Shown piece by piece: positions 22,546 through 33,989 of a stretch of 64,000 nucleotides of DNA. How positions within the stretch are numbered: position 1 is the stretch's first letter; each line of letters starts with the position of its first letter. Source of the DNA: Ciona savignyi (Eukaryota; Chordata; Ascidiacea; Phlebobranchia; Cionidae). The position numbers and the translations under genes are program-made. The notes beneath the pieces were generated by a model. It did not search any database and had not been told where the DNA came from. It worked only from the letters and a program-made list of their open reading frames with translations. The stretch is from NCBI GenBank assembly GCA_000149265.1, contig CH003028.1, positions 2,251,292 through 2,315,291 of the forward strand, in the 5' to 3' direction.

Positions 22546-23340
22546 TTAATGCATTGTTCTTTTGAATAAAAAAAATACAAGGGATATAATCACACAGTAA
22601 TCGTCAGATTACCTTACACCCATTATGGGGCTCCAACGTTTATTTAAAACGTTATTTTCTATATACATTGTCGTTTAAGTTATTTATTGTTTTCTTCGGT
22701 TTGATCATTTATTCTATTTCACTGATAGTCACGTTATTTAAACCTGTCATTAGTCGAAATATTCAATTGGCCATTTTTGGATTTTAAAGCACACCGCATT
22801 TTTGTATATAATTTAAACTTTTATGGTTACAGGCGTTTACGAAAATAATGGGTTTATTTGTATTGGTTGATACTCTGTTTAAATGTGAAATATTTAGTTA
22901 TTCTATTACTATACGCTTCTACGCAATCAAATACACCACACACTGCAATAGAAAATGCAGTTATTAAATTTCTGTTGTGGTGTATTATGTGATAAAATTA
23001 AAGTAAAGTATGTTGAAGATTTATGTAGCGAAATAGCTTACGGGTTAGTTCGTCACCGTTCTGTTTGGGCATTCCAATTGTCACAAACTGGGTTGATGTT
23101 AATTTTTGCTGTGTATTTTTGTATTGCGCAACCTGACCTACTTTCTAATGTTGTTTTCGATTTACCAGAGTAGCTATATGACGTAACAATGCATGAGTTT
23201 ATTATTTTCCACTTAAGTTTATTGTGGGGCATTCGTTGTATTTTGAGCAGTACAGAAGGCGGTCAGTAAAATATGGTTGCCGATGCGAAGTTGTGTATTT
23301 TTCTGATTGCGCTTAGGACCAAAACTACATACATTTAGAC

Positions 23341-23646
23341 CAAGCATGTCCAACCTGCGGCCCACCCGAGAATTTTGTTCGGCCCGCTAGTTATTTTAAC
23401 TCCAAGTAGTATTTTGAACTTAGAATCTTAGCCTAATTTAACTGTATCAGTCAGCTTTTAGGGGTGCAGTAATAGTAGGCTGTAAGCATGGGAGCAACAG
23501 GAATAAATACAAGATTATAAATTTAAAGGTTTTTGATGATTTCGTTATGTAGCAATTTTTCTTGAAATTTAATAGGTTCTGCGGCCCATTATGAATTATT
23601 TCAAATGACAATGCGGCTCACTACAATAAAATGTTGGACATCCCTG
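23341..23646. mobile_element. hAT-type non-autonomous element between genes A and B
   Basis: Termini CAAGCATGTCCAACCTGCGG and ATGTTGGACATCCCTG, with an 8-bp target duplication ATTTAGAC on both sides. 306 bp, non-coding. It is absent from the equivalent B'-D interval. Confidence 0.75.
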
Positions 23647-23965
23647 ATTTAGACAATCGACAATAACCGCGTCTTTGAATTAAGACCTGAAACGCGACAC
23701 CACTGAACAAAGATCACTTGAACCCAGTGGATTAATGTGTTTTAATTAAATTATACAAATCTTTGTAATAACGCTCCGTTTTTATTCGCCAAAAATACTT
23801 ACTATAAACTAAAGATTGTCAACCACTTGTTGATTATACAACGATAATAATCAAAAACTGTACAACTGTTTATAAATTGTTTAAGTGATAGTTGAGTTTC
23901 TAACCCAGATACTAAAGAACAGTAAAATAAATTAAAAACATGATGATAAAGCTTCAATGTATGAT

Positions 23966-24397
23966 CTAGCTTCTTATGTTCAGGTCTTCATATTCCCCTT
24001 CTTGTGGGCTCTGTATTTCTGTAAATACCAAGATGATTTATTTATTGGTTTGGAAAGATATATTGACAATAAATTGTTGTTTACAATTCTATATTAAAAA
24101 TGTTTGTATTTACCCAAACAAGATGATTAATTGGTTTAAAAATGTATTAAGCCGAACCTTAGACAGTTGATTATAAGAAGGAAAAAATCCCAACCACACC
24201 GGTTTAAAATTGGCGAACTTTATAAATGTGATACGTATTACAATAAATCGACGTTCACCTAGGGATGTATTAGCACTCTACCATATACCTAAGTAATATT
24301 TGTACTGAGTATACCTTCATAAACGTTTTTGGGATCCGGAGCGAATTGGACAGCAGTAACTTCTGCAGTTTCTCTTCCCCGTTTGCCGTGGAAATGG
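23966..24397 (-). CDS. Gene B exons 11-12: cytoplasmic tail with ITAM YEEIQSPQEGEYEDL
   Basis: Exon 24397-24315 (83 bp) encodes HFHGKRGRETAEVTAVQF and on to KNVYE. Exon 24018-23966 (53 bp) completes the ITAM and ends NIRS-stop. The motif YEEI-QSPQEGE-YEDL fits YxxI/L-x6-8-YxxI/L exactly, and YEEI is also the preferred Src-family SH2 ligand. The phases close (TM exon ends phase 2, tail exon ends phase 1). Both exons have clear homologs at 44119-44167 and 48167-48219, which supports the exon calls. By analogy with vertebrate immunoreceptors, phosphorylation by a Src-family kinase and recruitment of a Syk-type kinase would be expected; that is inference. Confidence 0.82.
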
Positions 24398-27300
24398 CTA
24401 AGAAGGGTATTGCACATAACGAAACAATATAAAAGGTTATAAAGAAAACTTCTTTGTTTAACAGGAAAGAGAGTAATGGTGCAAAAATACGATAAAGAGT
24501 TTAGTTTATTCGAGGAAAACTGCTGAAAGGAGGGAAACTGCGTACTAAAATGAAGTTATAGTAGAGTTAGTTTTAAACATGGGGTTGGAGTTAAGGTTAG
24601 TTCTGAGGGAGAATAGTGTTTAGGGCAGGGTTAAAATTAGTTTAAGTAAGCAATTTCACTCTTTCTCGTTTTTCCTCCTTTTAGTGTTGCCGAGTTAATT
24701 CCTCGTTTATTCGGTTTAGTAAAAATAAGCGTGAATAAATAATGAAAGCGGGAGAAACTAAAAAAATACAGTAGTTAAAATAAGTTAGTATATACTCATG
24801 CTAAAGTGCAACATACCTTCGCTTTTTGATACAAATCAATGCAATCGCCACCCCTACAATAATGACGCATATTGGCGAAATAATGTACACCACGAGATTC
24901 GTTCCTGCTGTAAATTCAGATTGAATGGATTGGTGAATATAAAAAGGTCGATCATAAACCATGGATAATATTTTACAGAATGAAAACCTCAATAAAATTT
25001 ATTTGGATAAAATTTACGTAAAATATCCACTTACTTAAGCAGGTATTACGGGTTGTTTATATGAAGTACTAAATCATTAGTTACGATACACAGGTCAGCC
25101 ATTCAATCAAAATATAAAAATATAATCTGGAATACCAGATAATTCCAATATTTCGCAATTGGAGTCACTGAAGTTGGGCTGGCAAGTGCAGTGAAAGTGA
25201 CAGCCGCTTTCGGTACAAACTCCACCGTTGGCGCATGGAGAAGATGTACACAAACTTGTCCCATTAACTAAAACAAAATAATAGGGTTGACTTGTGCCTA
25301 ACATAGATAGAATGTTATTTAAAAAGCTTACCACGCCTCTCACAAGCATATCCTATAATCGTAGAACAATTCTTGGCAAACCAACTCCCATTTTGAGCTA
25401 AAGATAAACAACCAGCATCATGTGGTGCAGATTGGTCCACCCAGTTGTTGTAACCATCCATATTGCTACCATCCGACCACAGCCAAGTTGAATTGATGGT
25501 TTTCGCTCCAATCCATATTGTTATATTGTCCAACCAATGTTCGTGGACGTGGTTGAGATTGATTTGGGTTTCGTTCGATTTTACGATAGCAAGCGATGCT
25601 TGTAAGGTTGTACACTGCGTCTCTGCCTCTTTATATGAAGTCGCTTGTGATTTTGTTTATATGAAGTTCACAACCATTTGCGGAGGGATAAAATAGAGCT
25701 GGGTAAACACAATTGTCTTATTATTTAACAATGAGCGACCCTACATTTTACTGGTCATCTAGGCTAAAACATGCTTGGCTATATAAATATTCAAGTGGTA
25801 AAAGTGTCGACGGTCTGCAGGTAGCCAAACGGGCATTACCTGAACACAGAGGAATACTTACGGGGTTGAAGAAAAATTCAAAAAACATCTCAATCATATA
25901 AGACACACTAGAATATATCTCTCGTGTTACCCTAACAGTTCGCGGGAAATAATCTAACGATTATTCACTTGAATATTCAGTCCGGCCCGATGGTCTAGCG
26001 GTTAAGTGCGTCGCCTTTCAATCGAAAGGTTGCAGGTGCGAAACTGGTCGCTAGCTAGTCGGTTGTGTCCTTGGGCAAGGCACTTTACGGACATTGCCTG
26101 AACCCAGCGGATTAATGGGTTCTACCAAATTGAAGGAACGTGTCTATCACATACAACACACTGCAATAGCTCCGGTAACCCGACGATAGGCGCGAGGTGA
26201 TCTGACGATTGCCCGTGTGATAACCCCTGGGGTTTTCCCATTCACGGGGATAAACATGAATATCCTATCCTATCCTAATTTTTGTTTAATTAAAAGAATA
26301 TCCAGTCTTGTTGTTAGAGTTAGAAAGCCACTGATTATTCTTTTTTGTTGTTGTTGTTAATTTAAAGTTCAACTAAATAAGAAAGTGTGTCATTTTATTA
26401 ATATACATATTAAACGAGTCAGTGCTACAGCCAAGTGTTCCCAAAACAACATCACACAGTTGGTTGTGGTCTTATCACACGACTCACCGCTTTCGCAGTT
26501 TGTTCCAGTAAAGCTTGGAGAACACGAACAGCTATAGTTTTGTGGTAGTTTATTACACGTTCCATTGTTTTGACATGGGGAAAAGCCACACAAATCTGCA
26601 AAGAATTTGTCAGATAACAATAAATGCAATACTTCTACCTGTATCCTGTACCAATCAATCTAGTTTATTAGATAAATACGATGGAGCATACAGTAAATAT
26701 TATGAAACTTTAACAGCTTCACTTTGTACGGTGGCCGTAAGGGCAAATCCTGAACTTTATATCAGTCTACAAAAATATCTTTAAATCGACAATAATATTT
26801 TCAAATCGAAAAAAATATTTCCTAATCAACAAAACTATTTCGCCGATCCCCAAATCTTTTTTTGCAGCCAATCGGCAAAACTCTTTTACAAATCGAAACA
26901 ACTCTTTTGCCGATCGACAAAACTTTTTCGGGAACCGCAAATCTTTTATTCAATGTCGACAAAAGTATTTTAGAGTCGACACATATATTTTCGAGTCGAC
27001 AAATGTATTTCCGAGCCGGCAAAAGTAATTTTGACTAGATTCAACCACCTGCCGTTAAAGTCTTCACAAGGTTTGTCCCAGAACAAAACCGACTTGTTGC
27101 TTACAGCGGCTGGTTTTATCGGCCACCTTTCGGCTAACGGTTCTGCGCGCCATCACTAAGCCAATCTCCCGGGCGACTAGGCTTTAAATTAATTTAACAA
27201 TATCGTTTGTGTTTATTTGTAAAGGTATTATCATACTAATAAGAATTAAAGATAATAGCAAAAAATGAAAGGATAAAGTCGTTTCTGCTTTATACTACCT

Positions 27301-30300
27301 GTGCATGATTAGTATGATTTTAACTAAATAAATTCGAAGCCTAGTCGCCCAGACGGTTGGCTTAGTGATGCAGTACCGTTAGCCGAAAGGTGATAGAAAA
27401 CAGCGGCTGTAAGCAGCAAGTCGATTGTGTCCTTAGACAAACCTTGTGATGACCAATTAACGGCAGTTGCTTGAACCTAATCAAAATTGCTTTTGCCGGC
27501 TCGAAAATACATTTGTTGACTGTGAATAAAAGATTTGCGGTTCCTGAAAAAGTTTGTCGATTAAAAAAATAGTTTTGTCCATTGACAAAATAGTTTAGTC
27601 GATTTGAAAAAAGAGTTTTGCCGATTGGCTACAATAAAAATTTGCGGATCGGCGAAATAGTTTTGTCGATTTGAAAATATTTTTGTCGATTATAAAATAG
27701 TTTTTTTAGACAGATATAAAGTTCAGGATTGCCCTTAGTTTTAAAATACTAGTTGTACCATATGCAAAAATATTTTTACCCTGATCACAATTTCGTCCAA
27801 TATATCCAGGTTGACATTGGCAAGTATACCCGTCCACATTTCGACTACAGTTTCCTCCATTTACACAGGGGTTTGGAGAGCATGCATCTAAAATACAATA
27901 ATGGAATTGTTGTTACCATAAGTTTTATAGGTACATCAAATTCACAGTAACAGGAAAATGTACTTTTTATGTGGGTTTTATTATTCATTTTCCCCCAAAC
28001 TTAAACGTAGACACCATTGGGTTTAATAAGCATACAAACAAGTTTTTTGTATGATCCTATCGGGTTATTGGATAAGTTGGGTATCCATGTCTAACCATAA
28101 TGTCTCGACCCAATAAATTAAAAAAGATTGTTGTAAAATTGGATTATTAAATAATTAACATACAGAAAAAATAATTTCGCATCTTGGTACCCATCAGCCT
28201 TATAAAGTTATTTGTTTTTGTAGCATTTTACCAGTTAAAAAAATCGCAACCCCTGAATTGACGTATCTATATGTTAAAATATTTTTTCCTATTCAAGTTT
28301 AAAAAACCATATAACCTGTTTTACAGTTTCGTCCACTGTAACCAGGCAAACAAGAGCAGCTGTAGTTCAGTGGTAATCTGTTACACGTCCCTCCATTTTG
28401 GCAGGTTTTGGGCTGACATAGATCTGTTTAGGGTATGTAGTTATTTAGGGTAGGTGGCTAGGATGAAATTCACATTTTAATTCAAGGGTGGATGAATGAA
28501 TGTCGTTGTTACATTGGCTCTAATTCTTATTTTTAACCTCGTATGTAGCAATAACAATAATGTTCTAATTTAAAGCGAGGGTCCGTCCATATGCTGTACA
28601 CACCTGTTTCACAGTTTCGTCCACTATACCCAGGCAAACAGGAGCAGCTGTAGTTCAGTGGTAATAGGTTACACGTTCCTCCATTTTGGCAAATCGTAGG
28701 CTGACAAAGATCTGCGAAGTTATAAAGTGTCCTTAATGTAAGTACATACATTGTTATTGGTTGTGGTTATACTTTACAAATTAAGCGACAGTAGTCTCTA
28801 TAAATATTTAATATTTATATCCTTTTTGTAATGACGTGTTTTAACGACTGTTCGTTTTGCCGTTCTTTTTTATTTTCACTGTGAGGCCAAAAATAAACAA
28901 ATTAACTAACTAATTCCATTACCAAACGTGTGTCAGTTAAACCTAGGCGTTACCGGGTTGAACTAACAAAGTAGAAACGGCCTCATTCGCATACCAACTG
29001 CAATGGCTTCGATCACCGTTTTATCACGCCCCTCGGTTTTCTCGTCTACGCACTTAAACATTACTCCCATATCCTGTATAATTATTAAACACTGTATAAT
29101 TTATGTAGCCTACAATTTATTTAATTTTAGCAATGTCTGTAAACTAGCCGTGTGTACACTCCACCAGCAAACCGCGCTTTTAAATTGGAACTTGGTCACA
29201 TTTAGTTGTAAATGTTTATTATTTAAACATGTCTGTGTAACAATCGAGCTGTAGACCAACGTTTAATACATATAAATTATACATTTGCCACAAAAACAAG
29301 CATAGTTGGAAAAGGCAATACCTCTTTGGCAAATAAAGTACTTTGTGCTAGTGCACGCATCATCTATCCAACCACCTTTGATGTTCGACAGAGTGTTGAT
29401 AGATTCGTACGGAGTCAACGCTGCGCATGCTTTTTGTGAACGAGGGCCGTTCGGTTCAACACCGATCCAGTGTTGGTAAACATCAGTGGCTCCTCCCGGA
29501 GGTAATCGCGTTCCATCCCACCATTTCCACTCGGTTTCCCCTGGTAAAAATGGCTCCAATTTGTCAACCTTGTCAAAAGTAAAGTTGTATATGATAGACA
29601 AGTTCTTTCAATTTGGTAGAACCCATTAATCCGTTGGGTTTAGACAATGTCCTTAAGTGCTTTGTCGAAGGACACAACCGACTAGCTAGCGACAAGTTTC
29701 GCACCTGCAACCTTTCGATTGAAAGGCGACGCACTTAACCGCTAGACCAACCGACCGGATGTAAATCTGTAAAGACAGTTTGTCTTTTAAAATGTTGTTC
29801 CCTGGTCGTGCACAGTAATTCTCTCAGCACAATTACATCGTTGTCACTCTTGGCTGTGTAGACCAATAATTGTCTTATACAGACACCATGTAACCGCGCG
29901 CATATAAATATACCGCGTAACTTAACGGGTAAACTACTAAACTCACAAACTAACTAGAGAGTGTCAACCACGTGTTTAACCACCACTATTTGTAAATCAC
30001 ATGTTGTATGCCATATATATATGCTACAGGGTTCCTAACCACAATTTGTCTTTAATACACTGAGTATGTAGTTTGTTTCTGCACGCATAAACGCATGGGT
30101 CCCATAGTTAACAGACCAAACTTATTTTCCATGTTTAGTTAAATAAAGAATAAACGTTTTAAATTTACGAACATTTCAACACAAATATTTTAAATTCTAG
30201 CTTCTTTTCAATCGCTGTAGTTAATTAAAGCTAAATTTCCGAAACGGCCCGATTTAGTGTTTCATAATTTCAGGGAATTCCCCTGGTTTGGTAGATAAGT

Positions 30301-33300
30301 TTCTGTTATTACATAAGTGAGTTATGTTATGTAACAATTCTTAATTTTTTAATTTGATTTGTCGACTTCTTGTTGGAGATGTCAGTGCGATATGGCATGC
30401 CTGCCACAATCATAATTTAGGAACATATCTTTGTATTATGGAAATTAACCTAATTAAATGTTTTCTTTTTTTAAATTATTTAAAGTGTCTAATGTTTTGA
30501 CATTTTACCGAATTTTATCAAAATTAGAGCAGCCGTTCAAGCGCTATGGCCACAAAATATAATTTATTAACTCCTTTTGGTAGATGTCGGGGCAACATGG
30601 AATGCTTATCACAATCATGATTTGAGACCATATCCTATTTTTTTGGTATTTCCCTGGTTAATTTTTTTTGTTTTTTTTAAGTGTTAATTCAGTGACTAAT
30701 GCACTTGCATTACAACTAATCTGATTCAAATTGTAACAGTCGTTCAAGCGCTATGCCCAAAAAGGCTATTTTTTTAGAACAAAATATCGTTTTGGTTTTT
30801 AACGTCCCAGGGGAATTCCCCTAGATTTATCACTCACAATTTTGATTTCTGCATATTTAGACCATGTTGTCCAACAAATTACCGAGTTTCATTGCGATTC
30901 CATTAACCCTTCTGGTAGATGTCGGGGCGACAAGCCATGCCTGTCACAATCATGATTTGAGAACAAAATCTTATTTTTTAGGGTATTACCCTAGGTATTT
31001 TTTTTATTTTTTTAACTGTTAAATCAGTGACAAATGCACTTGCATTCCAGCAAATCTAATTTAAATTGGAAGCGTCGTTTAAACGCTATGCCCAAATAAG
31101 CTATTTTTTTAGAAAAAAAATACCGTTTTGGTTTTTAACGTCTCAGGGGTATTTCCTTGAATTTATCACCCAAAATTTTAGTTTCTCCATATCTAGACCA
31201 TGATGTCCAACAAATCACCAAGTTTTATTGCGATTCAATTATTCCTTCTGGTAGTTGTCGGGGCGACATGCCATGCCTCTCAAGCGTTTGACGAAAAAAA
31301 AAGAAAAGAAAAAACGGACGAAAACAATATGTGTCCCATTTTTTCAAATGGAACCCATAACTATAGAAGCAGAGTTTCAGTCTGGTAGATGTCGGGGCGA
31401 CATAGCATGCCTGTCACAATTATCATTTAACAGCAAAAGTTTAATTTTTAGGGTATTTCCCTAAGTAATTTTTTTATTTCTTTTAAGTGTTAAATCAGTG
31501 ACTAGTGCACTAACATTCCACCAAATTTGATTCAAATTGGAGCAGCCATTCAAGCGCTATGGCCTAAAAAGCAATTTTTTTAGAAAAATATGACCGTTTT
31601 GGTTTTTAACGTCCAAGGGTAATTCCTCTAAATTAATTACCCAACATTTTGGTTTCTGCATATCTAGGCCATGTTGTCTAAAAAATCACCAAGTTTCATT
31701 GCGATTCCATTATTCCTTCTGGTAGATGTCGGGGCGCCATAGCATGCCTGTCACAATTATCATTTAACAGCAAAAGTTTAATTTTTAGGGTATTTCCCTA
31801 GATAATTTTTTTATTTGTTTTAAGTGTTAAATCAGGGAATAGTGCACTAACATTCCACCAAATTTGATTCAAATTGGAGCAGCCGTTCAAGTGCTATGGC
31901 CTAAAAAGCTAATTTTTTGGAAAAAAATGGCCGTTTTGGTTTTTAACGTCCAAGGGGAATTCCCCTAAATTTATTACTCAAAATTTCGGTTTCTGCATAT
32001 CTAGGCCATGTTGTCTAAAAAATCACCAAGTTTCATTGCGATTCTATTATTCCTTCTGGTAAATGTCGGGGCGCCATGCCATGCCTGTCAAGCGTTTGAC
32101 GAAAAAAAAAAAAAAAGAAAAAAAAAACGGACAAAAACAATATGTGTCCCATTTTTTTCAAAGTGGGACCCCATAACTATAGAAGCAGAGTTTTCAGTGG
32201 CTACTATTAAATTAGGTGTCAACTGAGTTAAATGATAAAGCTTGATTATTGCATGGCTCGTTGTTACGAACAACGAATGTATTAATTTATTTTATCCATT
32301 ATAGTATCGTATATGAAAGCAATACCATTTTCTTCCCTTTGTCGTATTTTTACGCATTTACATCTTTATATTTCGAAGAACAACGTCCTAACGTAAACAA
32401 AATGAATCGGATTGTATACCAAATTACCTTCCAAACTGGAAGAAAAGACGGGTTAAACTAAACCCTGTCTATTAATGGAGTCTATTAAAAATTTAGGCAA
32501 CGTTTAAACCATATACACAAAGCACTGCTATAACTCCCAAACGTTGAGCGTAAGGTAATTTTACGATTACGAGGTAAAGCTGAAGACTGCACTGTTGTAA
32601 CGCTTTACTTACGTTTTCCAATCACTGGTATAAGCATGATTATTCTATGCTAACAATCTCTATTGTTCCCCGATATAACATAAATTCAAGGTTGTGACGA
32701 GCAAAATTCACGGGATGAACAGAATCGAAAAGTTTCTCCAAATTATCAGCAATGCAACTAAAGTTATACATGGAGTTGTAGCCTTAGCAAAAATATTTAG
32801 ATCTTAATAAGGGACTCTGCGGAAATTGCTTGTTTCATTTTTAATCAACAAAATGTGCCGATGAGGTCTCTCAATAAGCTGAAATTATGCATCTGGATGT
32901 TTTTTGCTAAAGCTGCAGTTCTAGTACCACTGGCTACCTGATGCTCGTGAGCCACCGATCCAGTAACCGACAGTCCATGGCCCTGGTCCCCATGATCTCC
33001 AATCAATCGATGAATCCAAGAGCGGCTTGATTGTATTTTGCAACTGACTTTCTCTGATAATAACCAAATCACCATGTAATGATTGACAGTGGGTTCGAGC
33101 TTCATCAAATGTTTTTCTCGATGCGACGACGGTTATCTGACTTCCATTGTAGACAGTACCTTAAACAAGTAAAGTTATATTGTCAATAATAAAATTCTTT
33201 AAACTTAGTAAATAATTTAAGGTTATCTTACTTTGACTATCGGCGCGATGCAGAAATGATAAAATAATTGAAACCAAGATTGCTGGTATACGCAGTTCAC

Positions 33301-33304
33301 CCAT
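23966..33304 (-). CDS. Gene B: C-type lectin/EGF receptor with a cytoplasmic ITAM (12 exons; CTLD2 exon carries a 5-bp deletion)
   Basis: Paralog of gene A's ectodomain with an unrelated, short signalling tail. Exons in transcript order: 33304-33232, 33159-32938, 29540-29322, 28711-28604, 28423-28316, 27887-27780, 26595-26488, 25698-25332, 25267-25136, 24907-24817, 24397-24315, 24018-23966. It has a signal peptide, CTLD1, four EGF modules (two of the first class rather than three), CTLD2, a last EGF, TM, and a tail containing YEEI-x7-YEDL, then stop. No phosphatase exons follow; a minus-strand AATAAA lies at 23781-23786, about 180 nt after the stop. The CTLD2 exon is 5 bp short relative to A and D, which breaks the frame unless another acceptor (about 25643) is used or the exon is skipped. 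Either option restores the frame into the ITAM tail. It is called CDS because every other exon is intact; a recent pseudogene or an assembly error is possible. Confidence 0.75.
24817..25267 (-). CDS. Gene B exons 9-10: last EGF and transmembrane helix
   Basis: Exon 25267-25136 encodes the membrane-proximal EGF ([15 protein letters not shown] ... FSDSNCE). Exon 24907-24817 encodes LVVYIISPICVIIVGVAIAL followed by ICIKKRR. The helix carries no acidic or basic residue, so the receptor would signal through its own tail rather than by pairing with a charged adaptor. Confidence 0.83.
25332..25698 (-). CDS. Gene B exon 8: CTLD2 exon with 5-bp deletion
   Basis: Homologous to the 372-bp CTLD2 exons of A and D but 367 bp long. 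The five missing bases lie near 25650-25660, within an AAAATAAAAT-type run of the paralog, and shift the frame to a TAA soon after. Downstream of the deletion the CTLD2 reading frame is otherwise open (WIGAK, WLWSDGS, AGCLSL, GYACE). An AG at 25645-25644 would give a 312-bp exon in the correct phase but lacks a good pyrimidine tract and drops the first cysteine region. Confidence 0.7.
25980..26277 (+). mobile_element. tRNA-derived SINE, best-preserved + strand copy
   Basis: Head resembles a tRNA with an A-box-like TGGTCTAGCGGTTAAGTGCG and a B-box-like GGTTGCAGGTGCGAAACTGG. The body runs through tagctagtcggttgtgtcc and cccagcggattaatgggttc, and the tail is a TATCC repeat. It lies in a gene B intron. 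About fifteen copies or fragments occur in the window in both orientations. Confidence 0.7.
26488..28711 (-). CDS. Gene B exons 4-7: four EGF modules
   Basis: Four 108-bp phase 1-1 exons: 28711-28604, 28423-28316, 27887-27780 and 26595-26488. The first two match the repeated class of gene A (DLCQP...CQNGGTC), the third matches A's fourth module ([12 protein letters not shown]) and the fourth matches A's fifth (DLCGFSPCQNNG). A 1-kb foldback element lies between the third and fourth. Confidence 0.85.
26739..27736. mobile_element. Foldback (long palindromic) element in gene B
   Basis: About 1 kb: the outer 30 bases at 26739 (aagggcaaatcctgaacttt) recur inverted at 27707-27736, and the whole element folds back on itself through inner tracts such as tcttcacaaggtttgtccca (27060) and its inverted form near 27440. 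Arms contain many degenerate tcgacaaaa/tattt units. Flanking TA on each side suggests a TA target. No ORF. Confidence 0.65.
29322..33159 (-). CDS. Gene B exons 2-3: CTLD1 with EPN motif
   Basis: Exons 33159-32938 (222 bp) and 29540-29322 (219 bp). Same CTLD1 layout as gene A, but the sugar-site triplet reads EPN in the context [10 protein letters not shown], the form linked to mannose-type ligands in calcium-dependent lectins, followed by WIDDACTSTKYFICQ. The intron between the two exons is 3.4 kb long because it contains a composite repeat. Confidence 0.83.
29587..29760 (-). mobile_element. tRNA-derived SINE, truncated (head half only)
   Basis: Matches the tRNA-like half of the full copies (cccattaatccgttgggttt to cttaaccgctagaccaaccg); the TATCC tail half is missing. 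Lies just upstream of gene B exon 3. Confidence 0.65.
29953..32180 (+). mobile_element. Composite repeat element in gene B intron 2
   Basis: Begins ACTAGAGAGTGTCAACCACG and ends with an A-rich tract followed by TGTCCCATTTT...GGGACCCCATAA. Between lie tandem monomers of about 330 bp sharing the tracts ccatgcctgtcacaatcatg, gttcaagcgctatgcc and ccgttttggtttttaacgt. Same structure as 39869-42417 in the other orientation. Short ORFs in it are by-products of the monomers. Confidence 0.7.
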
Positions 33305-33510
33305 CTTTCCTAACCTACATATAAATGTAATGTACTTTTCAGCATAGTGTTTCTATTACCATTTGCTTGCGAAACCGCCTCGCCAACGCGTTGTTGATCA
33401 TTTTAGTTCTAGTGTTAGTCATAATGTACCCATTCATAGTTAGCAGTGTGCTGTATTACGAGAAACACCATTCCATATATACGATGCTGCAATACACTAT
33501 GTACAGTGCA
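33305..33510 (-). promoter_or_regulatory. Conserved 5' block of gene B (candidate promoter/5' UTR)
   Basis: Inverted counterpart of the block before gene A, directly adjoining the signal-peptide exon. If it is a promoter, the phosphatase and ITAM receptors would share cis-regulation. Confidence 0.4.
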
Positions 33511-33989
33511 GAATGATTTTTTAATGTCATATAATTGACAATGCCCAGAAAGTCCTATATTTTTTTACAAACGAAAATGTTTAGTCAGATTAGTTGGAAT
33601 GATCGCGATATAAAGATAGTTGGAAGTAAGCTGTTTTGGCAAGCTCTTCAACCGCCTCGGCAATCGGAAACAGTGAGGTATGTTTTTATTTTAATTCACG
33701 AATAGCCACTGATGCAACCACCAACGCAACATACATAGAGCACTTGTGTGAACTTTGGTAACTAGACTATTCGAATGATTCTTTTTTTAAGTAAAACGTA
33801 ATGAATCAAAAATAATAACGCAATTCTAAGGACGTAATTGCGCTTTATATTATGTTTTTTTAGTCTGATGTACAGGTTGTATATAAAATTGCAGTGTCCT
33901 AATTTACCCGTATTGTTGGATTTGTTTTATAGTGTGTTAGTAATAAATGTGGAAAGGCGACCAAAGATGTTATCGATATAAAAAACAGA

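Larger units (their letters stand above)
22135..23965. other. Intergenic region between convergent genes A and B
   Basis: Holds a diverged SINE (22255-22545), a hAT element (23341-23646), the 3' flank of both genes and gene B's AATAAA at 23781-23786. Tracts at 22680-23170 and 23700-23960 are homologous to the B'-D interval (48220-49200), showing that the convergent arrangement predates the duplication. No conserved ORF. Confidence 0.65.

Noticed and set aside
22955..23173. 72-codon ORF between genes A and B
   Set aside because: The homologous stretch in the B'-D interval (about 48480-48660) does not keep the reading frame, so it is probably chance.
28271..28453. Plus-strand ORF over the gene B EGF exons (with 27753-27950, 59390-59671)
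   Set aside because: Antisense shadows of EGF exons, open because the exons are short and the introns AT-rich.
31200..31464. Small ORFs in the composite repeat (with 32008-32226, 43451-43729, 47014-47226)
   Set aside because: The same tract recurs in each monomer with shifting frames. They are repeat by-products.
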